This document shows positions 24,487 to 33,412 of a stretch of DNA of 64,000 nucleotides, one piece after another. The DNA is taken from the NCBI GenBank assembly GCA_023390055.1, contig JAEWDP010000099.1, positions 14,167 to 78,166 on the forward strand, written 5' to 3'. Positions within the stretch are counted from its first letter, which is position 1; each line of letters starts with the position of its first letter. Made by a program: the position numbers and the translations under genes. A model generated the notes under the pieces. That model ran no database searches. It was not told the origin of the DNA and saw only the letters and a list, made by a program, of their open reading frames with translations. The DNA comes from Pseudomonadota bacterium (GTDB lineage Bacteria > Pseudomonadota > Alphaproteobacteria > Rhizobiales > Rhizobiaceae).

Positions 24487-25431
24487 ATGACGACGAACAA
24501 TCTAATCGATACCGCGCGCCGTATCCCAACGCCCGACGGAGCTCTCACAATAGCTTACTCGCCGATCCGCCTCGACATGGTTGGGCGGCAGCCTCTGGAA
24601 TTGCGTCTGACTGCACCAGCAGCCGGCAATCGCCTCCCCATCGTCATTCTGTCTCATGGGTTTGGGCCGTCGTTCTACGTTCCGTCGAAGGACGGCTACG
24701 CGCACATGGCGCAGTTCTGGGCGGAACGCGGCTTTGCTGTTATTCAGCCCACTCATGCGAGCTCCCGCGTCGGCGGGCTTCCTGCAGACGCGGAAGGAGC
24801 GCCCTTCTTCTGGCGCGAGCGTGTCGCGGAGGTTCGGACAATCATCGACCGGCTGTCCGATATCGAAGAGCGTGCCCCGGCAGTCTCTGGTCGGCTGGAC
24901 CATAATCGCATCTCTGCGGTAGGACATTCTCTCGGCGGCCATACCGTGAGCCTGCTTCTGGGCGCGCAACTTCATGGAGAGACATTTGGCGATCCGCGCA
25001 TCGAGACCGGGATACTTCTCACTGCGCCTGGAAGAGGTGGAAAGGACCTGACGGAAGAGAACGCTGAACGCTTTCCGTTCTTCGATGTCGACTTCTCCCA
25101 CCTGAGGACGCCGACCCTGGTCGTGTGCGGGGCAGACGACAATCCCCGCTTCACCTCCCGTGGCCCAGAATGGCACGCCGACGCTTATCATGATGGGACC
25201 GGCGCGCATTCGCTGCTGACGATTCATGGCGTAGGACACGGTCTTGGTGGCATTGCCGGCCTTGACGCCAAGGAAACTGAGGTCGAGGCACCGGATGCGC
25301 TCGAGGCGACGAAGCGCATGACACTGGCATGGTTGAGAACTGCACTGGGCTATGATACCGACGCTTGGTCTTCGGCATGTACGGCGTTGACAGGTCCGGC
25401 GAGCAGCCTTGGTACCGTCGTTGAAAAGTGA
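24487..25431 (+). CDS. Alpha/beta hydrolase (chlorophyllase/PAF-acetylhydrolase-like)
   Basis: AAGGAGG lies 7 bases before ATG 24487. The 314-aa protein has the hydrolase fold with oxyanion region PIVILSHGFGPSFYVP, nucleophile elbow GHSLGGHTVSLLLG, an acid loop near TLVVCGADDNPRF and a C-terminal catalytic-His segment TIHGVGHGLGGIAG. No signal peptide is seen. Substrate unknown; the resemblance is to predicted dienelactone-hydrolase or acetylhydrolase-like proteins. It is divergently paired with an AraC regulator. Confidence 0.85.
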   Translation: MTTNNLIDTARRIPTPDGALTIAYSPIRLDMVGRQPLELRLTAPAAGNRLPIVILSHGFGPSFYVPSKDGYAHMAQFWAERGFAVIQPTHASSRVGGLPADAEGAPFFWRERVAEVRTIIDRLSDIEERAPAVSGRLDHNRISAVGHSLGGHTVSLLLGAQLHGETFGDPRIETGILLTAPGRGGKDLTEENAERFPFFDVDFSHLRTPTLVVCGADDNPRFTSRGPEWHADAYHDGTGAHSLLTIHGVGHGLGGIAGLDAKETEVEAPDALEATKRMTLAWLRTALGYDTDAWSSACTALTGPASSLGTVVEK

Positions 25432-25735
25432 CCGCATGAGGGTATCTGCCTTGGGCATGTACTGGCGTGTCATGGAGGCGGGAGCGAGACGTTGCTTCCG
25501 CTTCGCGAGCTCCACGACGCCGTTTCTGCGGAACAGCTTAACCCAAGTCATGGCATAGAAGGCCCGGGAACTGTCGGGCTGACCGCAATGGGCCGAACCT
25601 AGACCTCCACAGCGAGTACTTCGGTGTCCGCTTCGCTTCTTGGGCGCTCTGGTCGCGTACGATCAGCAGTCGGATCGTTGAGTTTCGTATCCCCACGTTT
25701 TTCTGCAGGCCAATAGTGGCCTAAGGAGAACGAGG
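25432..25735. other. Intergenic stretch between hydrolase gene and integrase fragment
   Basis: About 300 bases without an identifiable gene. A minus-strand open frame starting at 25551 crosses it, but I cannot link its residues to a family and it runs on antisense to the hydrolase. It may be debris of the mobile DNA that left the integrase fragment downstream. Confidence 0.35.
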
Positions 25736-26011
25736 ATGGGTATCGCACAATATGATCCAACCGCACTGGGCCGACCGGCATGGAATGCCAGCCGGCAAGT
25801 TGGCGTCAAGAAACCTCTGAAGCAGCGCCAAATTTGGGCGATCCGTTTCTTCCTGGACCGAGAGGGGCGAATGAGAGATCGTGCTCTGTTCGATCTTGCC
25901 ATCGACAGCAAGCTCCGCGGCTGCGATCTCGTGAAGATCAAAATCGGAACCCTCGTCACGGGCCAGGAAATTCGAACTAGGCCAAAGCAGGCTTCAATCT
26001 GGTCGCCGTAA
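25736..26011 (+). pseudogene. Tyrosine-recombinase (integrase) N-terminal fragment
   Basis: The 91-residue frame starts with a good ribosome site (AGGAG before ATG 25736) and reads AWNASRQVGVKKPLKQRQIW, then AIRFFLDREGRMRDRALFDL, then AIDSKLRGCDLVKIKIGTLV. This is the N-terminal/core start of a small integrase type common in alphaproteobacteria. It closes soon after IRTR; the catalytic Arg-His-Arg-Tyr part is missing. It marks past mobile-element activity in this region. Confidence 0.75.
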
Positions 26012-26093
26012 AATTTAGCTTGACGATAAATATAGCATGAGATCGACCTGGCCGTGCGTCTTGGACGCCTGCGCTCGTATGTGACTGTAATAC

Positions 26094-26685
26094 CTAGGCA
26101 GCAATGAGTTCCCTCAGGTGTTGAGCGACCTGTTTGGCGGCAGCGAAAACATCGCCGCGGCCATGCAGGCCCGTTTCGGCGATGAAGTCATTTGTAACGC
26201 CGCCTGCCTCTTCCACCAATAGCAACCCAACCAGGCAGTCCCAGGAATTTAGCAGCGGCTGAAAGCAGCCGATGTAGTGGCCGGCGGCGACATGGGCCAA
26301 AGTGAGCGCAGTCGACCCGTTGCGCATGTAGGAGCCACCGGCTGCCAACACACGCTCCACGATGGCGCCAACCCGCACACTATAGACCGAATCGCTGCTA
26401 CCGATGGCTGTAAGCCCATCCGCAATGGAAGCGCGTGTGTTGACGCTGATCCTCGTGTCATTTCGCCAGGCGCCTTGCCCCTCGGCCACCCAGAACAACT
26501 GGTCGTGGCAGGCGGTCATAGGTCAGGCCGATGACGGGTACGCCGTCTCCGAGCACTGAGATCAACACGCGCCAGGTAGGCAGCCCAAAGAGGAAACAGC
26601 TTGTTCCATCGATGGGGTTAATCACCCATTGCCAGGTGCTATCGCCGCCCGCAGCGCCATGTTCCTCTCCGACCAGAGCATCGCC
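26094..26685 (-). pseudogene. Inositol-monophosphatase-family remnant (5'-truncated and frameshifted)
   Basis: Reading the minus strand from about 26685 gives ALVGEEHGAAGGDSTWQWVI, then NPIDGTSCFLFGLPTW, the first metal-binding motif of IMPase/histidinol-phosphatase-like enzymes, then VIGLTYDRLP. Near 26510 the frame slips by one base. The other frame continues HDQLFWVAEGQGAWRNDTRI and on to NSWDCLVGLLLVEEAGGVTN (second metal motif), ending at 26094. The first approximately 60 residues are absent: the gene is cut where the neighbouring dehydrogenase remnant begins. Non-functional as it stands. Confidence 0.75.
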
Positions 26686-27858
26686 TCGCCGCTGCATGAG
26701 CATCTGGCAGCCCGCGGTGCTGTCTTTGGAGAGGTCGCCGGATGGGAACGGGCCAACTGGTTCGCGTTCAAGGGACAGGAGCGGGTCTATTGCTACAGCT
26801 GGAAACGGCAGAACTGGTTCGAAAACCAGAGGCAGGAACATCTGGCCGTGCGCAATGGCGTCGGACTCTTCGACATGACGTCGTTTGGGAAGGTCAGGAT
26901 CGAGGGACGTGATGCGCTTGCGTTCCTACAGCGCGTCTGTGCAAACGACCTGGACGTGGACGAAGGCAGGATTGTCTATACGCAGATGCTCAACCATCGA
27001 GGCGGAATAGAGAGCGACCTGACCGTCACGCGTCTGTCGGAAAACGCCTTCTTCGCAGTTGTGCCTGGCGCCACTCTCCAGCGGGATCTCGCCTGGTTGC
27101 GAAAACAGTTGCGGCCGGAGGAGTTCGTCGTGATCACGGATGTCACTGCGTCGCAAAGCGTGCTCGTGCTGATGGGACCAAAGGCGCGGGATGTCATTGC
27201 GCGTATCAGTCCCGACGATTTCTCAAACGAAGCCTTTCCTTTTGGAACGGCGCGGGAAATCGAGATCGGCATGGGCCTCGCGCGGGCCCACCGCGTCACC
27301 TATGTTGGCGAACTTGGCTGGGAGCTCTACGTTTCCTCCGATCAGGCAGCACATGCCTTCGAAACGATCGAGGAGGCAGGCGAGCCGTCAAACCTGAAGC
27401 TGTGCGGACTTCACGCCCTCGATTCCTGCCGTATCGAAAAGGCATTTCGACATTTCGGCCATGACATCACGGATGAAGATCACGTGCTGGAGGCGGGACT
27501 GGGTTTTGCCGTGAAAACGGAGAAGGGAGACTTCATCGGCCGTGAAGCCGTCCTTCGTAAACGCGAGGAGGGGCTCAAACGACGTCTCGTCCAGTTCCGT
27601 CTCAAGGATCCTGAACCGCTCCTCTACCACAATGAGGCGCTGGTTCGCGATGGCAAGATCGTCTCCATCATCACTTCTGGCAATTATGGACCTTCCCTTG
27701 GCGGTGCGGTTGGCCTTGGATATGTCCCTTGCGAAGGGGAAAGCGATACAGATGTTCTCGGATCCAAGTACGAGATCGAGATCGCCGGAGAGCGCTTCGC
27801 CGCAGAGGCATCCTTGAAGCCCTTATACGATCCGAGGGCGGAGCGGACGAAAATGTAG
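26686..27858 (+). pseudogene. C-terminal half of a dimethylglycine/sarcosine-dehydrogenase-like protein
   Basis: From about 26686 the frame reads ASPLHEHLAARGAVFGEVAG, then WERANWFAFKG, the linker between the FAD domain and the GcvT-like folate domain of dimethylglycine-dehydrogenase-type enzymes. It is followed by the complete GcvT part (VRNGVGLFDMTSFGKVRIEG, RVTYVGELGWELYV, HFGHDITDEDHVLEAGLGFA, NYGPSLGGAVGLGYV). The approximately 400-residue FAD-binding half is missing and replaced by an antisense IMPase remnant. No proper start or ribosome site exists; an in-frame ATG at 26659 lies in the IMPase sequence. Almost certainly a rearrangement product. Confidence 0.8.
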
Positions 27859-28083
27859 GAACTCCTAATATGTTCAGTAGGGCTTCCAAAGGTTCAGTCA
27901 TTTCGGCAAATCTCTCACGCTGTAACGCCTGACTGCCATGATAAAAAGTGGGCTTGACCTTCGCCGCCTGCTCAATCATTTTGACGATGTCGAAAAGATT
28001 CTGGCTGGTGTGGTTATTCCAGCCCCCTTCAGCGGGATGAAGTCACGCTCCTTCAGGTGTGAACCCACGGCGCCAACCATATT

Positions 28084-28135
28084 GATGGATGGTGCTGTAG
28101 CTGTTTGTGATTGTCACGCGCCTGCACCATCCATC
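28084..28135. promoter_or_regulatory. 12-base inverted repeat upstream of the DUF2798 gene
   Basis: GATGGATGGTGC (28084-28095) and GCACCATCCATC (28124-28135) are perfect reverse complements separated by 28 bases, ending 15 bases before the next start codon. It could be a regulator site or an mRNA hairpin in the leader. No protein partner is evident. Confidence 0.6.
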
Positions 28136-28150
28136 CGGATTGAAAGCTGG

Positions 28151-28393
28151 ATGATGAACAAAAAAAACATATTGATTTCTCAACTCCTGATGACGTTCAT
28201 GATGGCGGCGTCGATGTCAGGCATCATGTCATTGATCGCAATGGGGCCGACCGCTGAATGGTTGGTAGCCTGGCCCGGCCAGTTCGCATCCGCCTGGCCT
28301 ATCGCATTTGTGCTGACGATGGTGACATGGCCGCTCGCCATGGCGATCACAGGATTTCTGGTGCGGTCCGAAGAAGGCTCAAGGCACTCCTGA
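28151..28393 (+). CDS. DUF2798 family small membrane protein (80 aa)
   Basis: Two hydrophobic helices (about residues 6-28, ILISQLLMTFMMAASMSGIM, and 43-65, FASAWPIAFVLTMVTWPLAM) are joined by a short loop, matching the compact DUF2798 family of unknown function. ATG 28151, followed by a second ATG, is favoured over the longer frame, whose N-terminus crosses the inverted repeat. It stands alone upstream of the convergent SH3-domain gene. Confidence 0.75.
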   Translation: MMNKKNILISQLLMTFMMAASMSGIMSLIAMGPTAEWLVAWPGQFASAWPIAFVLTMVTWPLAMAITGFLVRSEEGSRHS

Positions 28394-28468
28394 ACCGAGG
28401 GTTGGAAGAGGGATGATCTCGGTCAGTGGCTACCTGAAAATCGAGGAGTTCCTCTTTCGGTTCGAACG

Positions 28469-28966
28469 TCACTGCCCGCTGAGGAATTGGCGCTCGACCC
28501 ATCCTTCCCAGCCACCAACCCTGATCTTCTGCCAGTTGTTTGTCGCATAGGGCAGGAAGGCGATATCACACTGATCATGGCGGAGCCTGGTGAGGTGTTT
28601 TGATCCAGGCGACGGCCATTTCCGCAGATCGAGATGGCCGTCTTGCGCAACGCCTGCAACACAATAGAGATATGGTGAAACCATTGAAATGTAATGTTTA
28701 TGCACCCAACCGGTGTCGTGCCTTGCCTCGACGGGGCACCAATTTCCCTGGCAGTCGCCAACAACGATTACGTCGCATTCATTAAATCTAAGTCGGCTGG
28801 CAATGTCCGAACTACTGGAAGGTTGCCTTCGAACATTCAAGACGTCATCTGTCGCGACATTCACGACGCAATGCTCTTCTGCCACAACAGGCTGTTGGGC
28901 AAAAGCGGCCGCACCGAGCATCATGACGAAAACCGTCGCAAAGCTAAGAAGTCGATATCGCATCAT
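28469..28966 (-). CDS. Secreted protein with two SH3b-like domains
   Basis: A Sec signal peptide (residues 1-23, ending AAAFA) is followed by two bacterial SH3-type repeats: TDDVLNVRRQPSSSSDIASR, DCQGNWCPVEARHDTGWVHK, and DGHLDLRKWPSPGSKHLTRL, NNWQKIRVGGWEGWVERQFL. Cysteines at about 33, 64, 72, 77, 102 and 134 could form disulfides in the periplasm. Such domains usually bind cell-wall peptides. No catalytic domain is attached, so it is a binding or structural protein of unknown partner. Confidence 0.85.
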   Translation of the reverse strand: MMRYRLLSFATVFVMMLGAAAFAQQPVVAEEHCVVNVATDDVLNVRRQPSSSSDIASRLRFNECDVIVVGDCQGNWCPVEARHDTGWVHKHYISMVSPYLYCVAGVAQDGHLDLRKWPSPGSKHLTRLRHDQCDIAFLPYATNNWQKIRVGGWEGWVERQFLSGQ

Positions 28967-29092
28967 GCGCCCATGATGATCGAGCCACTGCCGGTTGGCA
29001 ACCGGTCAGCCGTCGACCAATCCTGAAGGCCTTAAGGGGAGGGGACCTGAATGAAGCCTTGCAACGCGTCGCTTTGAGCCTGTTGCAGAATG

Positions 29093-29130
29093 CGGATGGG
29101 TTAAACGGGAAGTTTGGCTCAACCCATCCG
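29093..29130 (-). terminator. Stem-loop downstream of aapP
   Basis: CGGATGGGTT (29093-29102) and AACCCATCCG (29121-29130) form a perfect 10-base stem with an 18-base loop that can itself pair (AAAC/GTTT). It begins 17 bases beyond the aapP stop in transcription order. No T-run follows, so it may be a weak terminator or an mRNA-stabilising 3' end of the aapJQMP transcript. Confidence 0.6.
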
Positions 29131-29147
29131 GTCGTCAGGGAAACTGT

Positions 29148-29921
29148 TCAGTGCAGGATCTGGCTGAGGAACAGTTTCGTTCTTTCGTGCTGGGGATTGT
29201 CAAAGAATTCCGCAGGTGCGTTCTCTTCGACGATCTGACCCTGATCCATGAAGATCACCCGGTTTGCGACCTGGCGGGCAAATCCCATCTCGTGCGTCAC
29301 GCAAATCATGGTCATGCCTTCCTCGGCCAGGCCCACCATGGTGTCGAGCACCTCCTTGATCATTTCAGGGTCGAGCGCCGAGGTCGGCTCATCGAACAGC
29401 ATGATCTTCGGGCTCATGCACAGCGATCGGGCGATCGCGACACGCTGCTGCTGGCCGCCCGAAAGCTGGCCCGGATATTTTAGCGCCTGCTCGGGGATCT
29501 TCACGCGCTCAAGGTAATGCATCGCGATTTCTTCGGCCTTCTTCTTGGGCATCTTGCGAACCCAGATCGGTGCGAGCGTGCAGTTTTCCAGGATCGTCAG
29601 GTGCGGGAAGAGGTTGAAATGCTGGAACACCATGCCGACTTCGCGACGAACCTCATCGATCTTCTTCAGGTCACTGGTCAGTTCGATGCCGTCAACGATG
29701 ATCTGGCCTGACTGGTGTTCCTCCAGGCGGTTGATGCAGCGGATCATCGTGGACTTGCCCGAGCCTGACGGGCCTGCAACGACGATACGTTCGCCAGCCA
29801 TGACCCTCAGGTTGATATCGCGAAGGACGTGGAAGTCTCCATACCACTTGTTCATGCTGATGATATCGATGGCGATATCGGTATCGGAGACGGAAAGCGT
29901 CTTAGGTTGGGCGTTTGCCAT
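29148..29921 (-). CDS. aapP: General L-amino acid ABC transporter, ATP-binding subunit AapP
   Basis: Cytoplasmic ATPase of the broad-range Aap amino-acid importer of rhizobia. The start ATG 29921 has GGGGAAA upstream and gives 257 aa, the family length. Walker A GPSGSGKST, Q-loop MVFQHFNLFPHLT, signature LSGGQQQRVAIARSL, Walker B IMLFDEPTSALDPE and VTHEMGFARQ are intact. Last gene of the operon, 16 bases after aapM. Aap is known to import many L-amino acids. Confidence 0.96.
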   Translation of the reverse strand: MANAQPKTLSVSDTDIAIDIISMNKWYGDFHVLRDINLRVMAGERIVVAGPSGSGKSTMIRCINRLEEHQSGQIIVDGIELTSDLKKIDEVRREVGMVFQHFNLFPHLTILENCTLAPIWVRKMPKKKAEEIAMHYLERVKIPEQALKYPGQLSGGQQQRVAIARSLCMSPKIMLFDEPTSALDPEMIKEVLDTMVGLAEEGMTMICVTHEMGFARQVANRVIFMDQGQIVEENAPAEFFDNPQHERTKLFLSQILH

Positions 29922-29937
29922 TGGTTTCCCCTGATTG

Positions 29938-31095
29938 TTATCGTTTGTGTCCGGTATCCAGATGTCGCTCCATGAACGCCGAATAGCGCGACATTCCAAA
30001 GCAGAATATCCAGAATACGAAGCCTGCGAAAATGAGACCCGTACTTGGTGTGATCGGTGTGATCCAGTTCGTGTCCGTAAAGTTCAACTGTACGATACCG
30101 AGCAGGTCGAACATGCCGATGATCGAGACCAGCGAGGTATCCTTGAAAAGCCCGATGAACGTGTTGACGATGCCTGGAATGACCAGCTTGAGAGCCTGCG
30201 GCATGATGATCAGCCGGATTTTCTGCCAGTAGCCGAGGCCGAGAGATTCCGCACCTTCATACTGGCCCTTGGGAATTGCCTGCAGGCCGCCGCGCACGAC
30301 TTCGGCCATGTAGGCAGAGGCAAACAGGGCGACGCCGACAAGCGCACGCAAGAAGTTGTCGATCGTCCAGCCTGTTGGCAGGAAGAGCGGCAACATGACG
30401 TTGGCCATGAACAGCACCGTGATCAGTGGCACACCGCGGATCACCTCGATGAATGTTACGCACAGCAACCGGATGATCGGCAGATGTGAACGACGCCCAA
30501 GTGCCAGAAGGATGCCGATCGGGAGCGATACCGCAATCCCGACGAAGGACAGGATCAGAGTGACCATCAGGCCGCCCCAAAGCGGCGTCTCGACTTCGCG
30601 CAAGCCAAAGATATTGCCACGCAGCAGGAAGAAGGCGACGATCGGGAAGATGACAAAGAGCAGCAGCGCATTCAAGCCCTTGAAGGGGATCCGTGGTATC
30701 AGGATCGGAGCAAGAAGGGCTGCAAAAAGGATTGCCACCAGCAATGGACGCCAGCGTTCCTCGATCGGATAACGTCCGAACATGAACTGTTCGAACCGCT
30801 CGCCGACAAAGGCCCAGCAAGCACCGCTCCAGCCTTCCGGCTGTATGCCACCTTGAGGTATCGTCAGGCAGACCGTACGATCGCTGCCACTCCAGACGGC
30901 ATCAAGGAATACCCAATTGATTATGTCTGGAACGGCCCATAGTAGCAGGGCAACCGCCAAAACCGTCAGAGCGATATCTTTTGGTGTCGCCAGGAGATTG
31001 GCTCTGAGCCAGCCGAAAACGCTTCTTTCGCTTCGAGGCGCCGGTTCCTGGGTCAACATCTCGTTGCGGACAAAACCGCTTGTAATGATACTCAT
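29938..31095 (-). CDS. aapM: General L-amino acid ABC transporter, permease AapM
   Basis: A 385-aa polytopic membrane protein with the long N-terminal extension typical of Aap/Bzt permeases (several helices before residue 170), then the PAAT permease core: ETPLWGGLMVTLILSFVGIA, FIEVIRGVPLITVLFMANVM, the EAA loop AIPKGQYEGAESLGLGYWQK and GLFKDTSLVSIIGMFDLLG. It follows aapQ by 4 bases and precedes aapP by 16. It pairs with AapQ to form the membrane channel. Confidence 0.96.
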   Translation of the reverse strand: MSIITSGFVRNEMLTQEPAPRSERSVFGWLRANLLATPKDIALTVLAVALLLWAVPDIINWVFLDAVWSGSDRTVCLTIPQGGIQPEGWSGACWAFVGERFEQFMFGRYPIEERWRPLLVAILFAALLAPILIPRIPFKGLNALLLFVIFPIVAFFLLRGNIFGLREVETPLWGGLMVTLILSFVGIAVSLPIGILLALGRRSHLPIIRLLCVTFIEVIRGVPLITVLFMANVMLPLFLPTGWTIDNFLRALVGVALFASAYMAEVVRGGLQAIPKGQYEGAESLGLGYWQKIRLIIMPQALKLVIPGIVNTFIGLFKDTSLVSIIGMFDLLGIVQLNFTDTNWITPITPSTGLIFAGFVFWIFCFGMSRYSAFMERHLDTGHKR

Positions 31096-31099
31096 GATC

Positions 31100-32302
31100 C
31101 TATCTCTCCACCAGAGCCATCTTGGCGTTGAACCAGTTCATGAACAGCGATGTGACGATGCTGATGCTGAGATAGACGATGAGCCAGATGGAGACCACTT
31201 CGATGGCCTGTCCTGTCTGGTTCATGGTCGTTCCACCGGTTGCGACGAGTTCGGGAAATCCGACGGCGATACCGAGTGACGAATTCTTCGTGAGATTGAG
31301 ATACTGGCTGGTCAGCGGTGGTATGATGATACGCATTGCCTGCGGCATGACCACCAGCCGGTTGGTTGTCGCCGGCTGCAGGCCAAGAGCCGAAGAAGCC
31401 TCCGTCTGTCCCTTCGGAACGCCTGCAATCCCGGCCCGAATGATTTCGGCGATGAATGAGGCCGTATAAAAGGACAAAGCGAGATAAAGGGCGACAAATT
31501 CAGGCGCGACGACAGAGCCACCGGTCAGGTTGAAGCGCCCCTTTTCGGGGAAATTGAAGGTCAACGGCATTCCGGCCACGAAGAACGCGATGATCGGCAG
31601 TCCGACGATTATCGCCAGTGATGTCCAGACCGTTGGAAATTGCCTTCCGGTTGCAATCTGACGGGCCTTGGCCCACCTGGCGACGACGAAGGCAAGGACG
31701 ATCCCAACGACAAAGGCTATCGGGATCAGTACGGAACCGTCACCCCAGATGGCCCTGGGAAAGGCAAGCCCGCGATTGTTGAGGAACATTCCAAAGGGAA
31801 GGACCAGCGAATCGCGAACCTGGGGAAGGGCCCCGAGAACGCCCTTGTAGAAGAAGAGTATGATCAGCAGGACCGGGATATTGCGGAAGATCTCGACATA
31901 AACCGTGCACAGCTTTGCGATCAGCCAGTTGGAGGAAAGACGCCCGACACCGATTAAAAATCCGATGATGGTGGCGGTGACAATGCCGACCGATGCAACG
32001 AGCAATGTGTTGAGAAAACCAACGAGCAGGGCCCGGCCGTAGGTGGAATCGCTCGAAAACTCGATGAGCGACTGGCCAATATCGAAACCGGCACGGCCCT
32101 TCAGGAAGTCGTATCCGGAGGCCGTATTGGAACGTGCGAGATTTTCGGTGGTGTTGTTGAAGATCCACCATACGACAGTGATCGTGATTACGAGCGTCAG
32201 TATCTGAAAGAACAGTCCGCGAAACTTGGGATCATAGACATATGATCCCAGTGATCGTCCACCGGACGGCGCAGCTATAGCGTGATCGGTCATGCCGGCC
32301 AT
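31100..32302 (-). CDS. aapQ: General L-amino acid ABC transporter, permease AapQ
   Basis: A 400-aa partner permease of AapM. It has an N-terminal transmembrane helix (FFQILTLVITITVVWWIF), a periplasmic segment, the core FLNTLLVASVGIVTATIIGF, YVEIFRNIPVLLIILFFYKG, the EAA loop GVPKGQTEASSALGLQPATT and NLTKNSSLGIAVGFPELVAT. Two starts are possible: ATG 32302 or ATG 32293, the latter at better distance (11 bases) from AAGGGG. It lies downstream of aapJ across an intergenic stem-loop. Confidence 0.95.
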   Translation of the reverse strand: MAGMTDHAIAAPSGGRSLGSYVYDPKFRGLFFQILTLVITITVVWWIFNNTTENLARSNTASGYDFLKGRAGFDIGQSLIEFSSDSTYGRALLVGFLNTLLVASVGIVTATIIGFLIGVGRLSSNWLIAKLCTVYVEIFRNIPVLLIILFFYKGVLGALPQVRDSLVLPFGMFLNNRGLAFPRAIWGDGSVLIPIAFVVGIVLAFVVARWAKARQIATGRQFPTVWTSLAIIVGLPIIAFFVAGMPLTFNFPEKGRFNLTGGSVVAPEFVALYLALSFYTASFIAEIIRAGIAGVPKGQTEASSALGLQPATTNRLVVMPQAMRIIIPPLTSQYLNLTKNSSLGIAVGFPELVATGGTTMNQTGQAIEVVSIWLIVYLSISIVTSLFMNWFNAKMALVER

Positions 32303-32348
32303 ATCCCCTTGCGACCCTTTTCGGGTCTTTCTTCTTATGATTCAAAGC

Positions 32349-32375
32349 TGGATGAGGCAGGAACTGCCTCATCCA
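32349..32375 (-). promoter_or_regulatory. Intercistronic stem-loop between aapJ and aapQ
   Basis: A perfect 12-base stem (TGGATGAGGCAG / CTGCCTCATCCA) with a 3-base loop lies 15 bases past the aapJ stop. No T-run follows. Its placement after a binding-protein gene and before the first permease gene is the classic site of a hairpin that keeps binding-protein mRNA abundant relative to the membrane subunits. Confidence 0.8.
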
Positions 32376-32389
32376 ATGTCATCAGTCGA

Positions 32390-33412
32390 TCAGCGGATCG
32401 GCGGAGCGTATTGCAGGCCGCCCTTGGTCCACAATGCGTTGAGCCCACGCTCGATCTTCAACGGTGTTTCCATACCGATATTGCGCTCGAAAACCTCGCC
32501 GTAATTGCCGAGATGCTTGACGATGTTATAGGCCCAGTCATTGGTCAGGCCGAGGTCCGTGCCGATCTTGGTGTCGGGTTCGGTGCCCAGGAAGCGCTGG
32601 ATGTCCGGGTTTTCGGAGTTCTTCATCTCGTCGACATTGGCCTTGGTGATCCCGAATTCCTCGGCCTGAACGAGCGCATACTGCGTCCAGGAGATGATGT
32701 CGAACCACTGGTCATCGCCCTGACGGACTGCTGGGCCAAGCGGTTCCTTCGAGATGATTTCCGGAAGAATCATGTGGTCATCCGGATTGGCAAGCGACAG
32801 GCGGATCGAATAAAGGCCCGACTGGTCTGTCGTGTAGACGTCGCAGCGGCCTTCCTGATAGGCGGCATTGACCTCGGTGAGCTTTTCGAACACGACCGGC
32901 TTGTATTCAAGGTTGTTCGCCTTGAAGAAGTCGGCGAGGTTGAGTTCGGTGGTCGTTCCGGACTGTACGCACACGGCTGCACCGGAAAGTTCCAGAGCCG
33001 ACTTCACGTTCAGTGCCTTCGGAACCATGAAGCCCTGGCCGTCAAAGTAGTTGATGGTGCGGAAGTTCAGGCCAAGTGCGGTATCGCGATTGATCGTCCA
33101 GGTCGTGTTACGGAACATGACGTCGCCTTCACCGGACTGCAAGGCGGTGAAGCGGGTCTGCGCCGTGGCCGGCGTGAACTTTACCTTGGAGGGATCGTTG
33201 AAGATGGCTGCAGCGACCGCACGGCAGAAGTCAACGTCGAAACCGGTCCAGTTCCCCGACGCATCCGGTGCGGCAAAGCCTGCAAGTCCGGTGTTGACCA
33301 CGCATTGAACGAAGCCTTTGTCCTTGACATCGTCAAGGGTTGCAGCCGATGCGACCGAAGCGGCACCCAGAACTGCTGCGCCAATCGTGGCAGACAGAAG
33401 CGTCTTTTTCAT
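32390..33412 (-). CDS. aapJ: General L-amino acid-binding periplasmic protein AapJ
   Basis: The start ATG 33412 follows GGGAAAA; the upstream extension lacks support. A Sec signal peptide (about 1-23, ending ASVASA) is followed by a family-3 binding protein of 340 aa: GFVQCVVNTGLAGFAAPDAS, WTGFDVDFCRAVAAAIF, VMFRNTTWTINRDTALGLNF, AVCVQSGTTTELNLADFF, CDVYTTDQSGLYSIRLSLAN, SWTQYALVQAEEFGI. It is promoter-proximal in aapJQMP and divergent from metC. Confidence 0.96.
   Translation of the reverse strand: MKKTLLSATIGAAVLGAASVASAATLDDVKDKGFVQCVVNTGLAGFAAPDASGNWTGFDVDFCRAVAAAIFNDPSKVKFTPATAQTRFTALQSGEGDVMFRNTTWTINRDTALGLNFRTINYFDGQGFMVPKALNVKSALELSGAAVCVQSGTTTELNLADFFKANNLEYKPVVFEKLTEVNAAYQEGRCDVYTTDQSGLYSIRLSLANPDDHMILPEIISKEPLGPAVRQGDDQWFDIISWTQYALVQAEEFGITKANVDEMKNSENPDIQRFLGTEPDTKIGTDLGLTNDWAYNIVKHLGNYGEVFERNIGMETPLKIERGLNALWTKGGLQYAPPIR

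Noticed and set aside
24502..25551. Minus-strand frame of 349 codons opposite the alpha/beta hydrolase
   Set aside because: The plus strand has a strong ribosome site and catalytic motifs; the antisense translation has none. Its first approximately 40 codons beyond the hydrolase gene could be debris but match no family I know.
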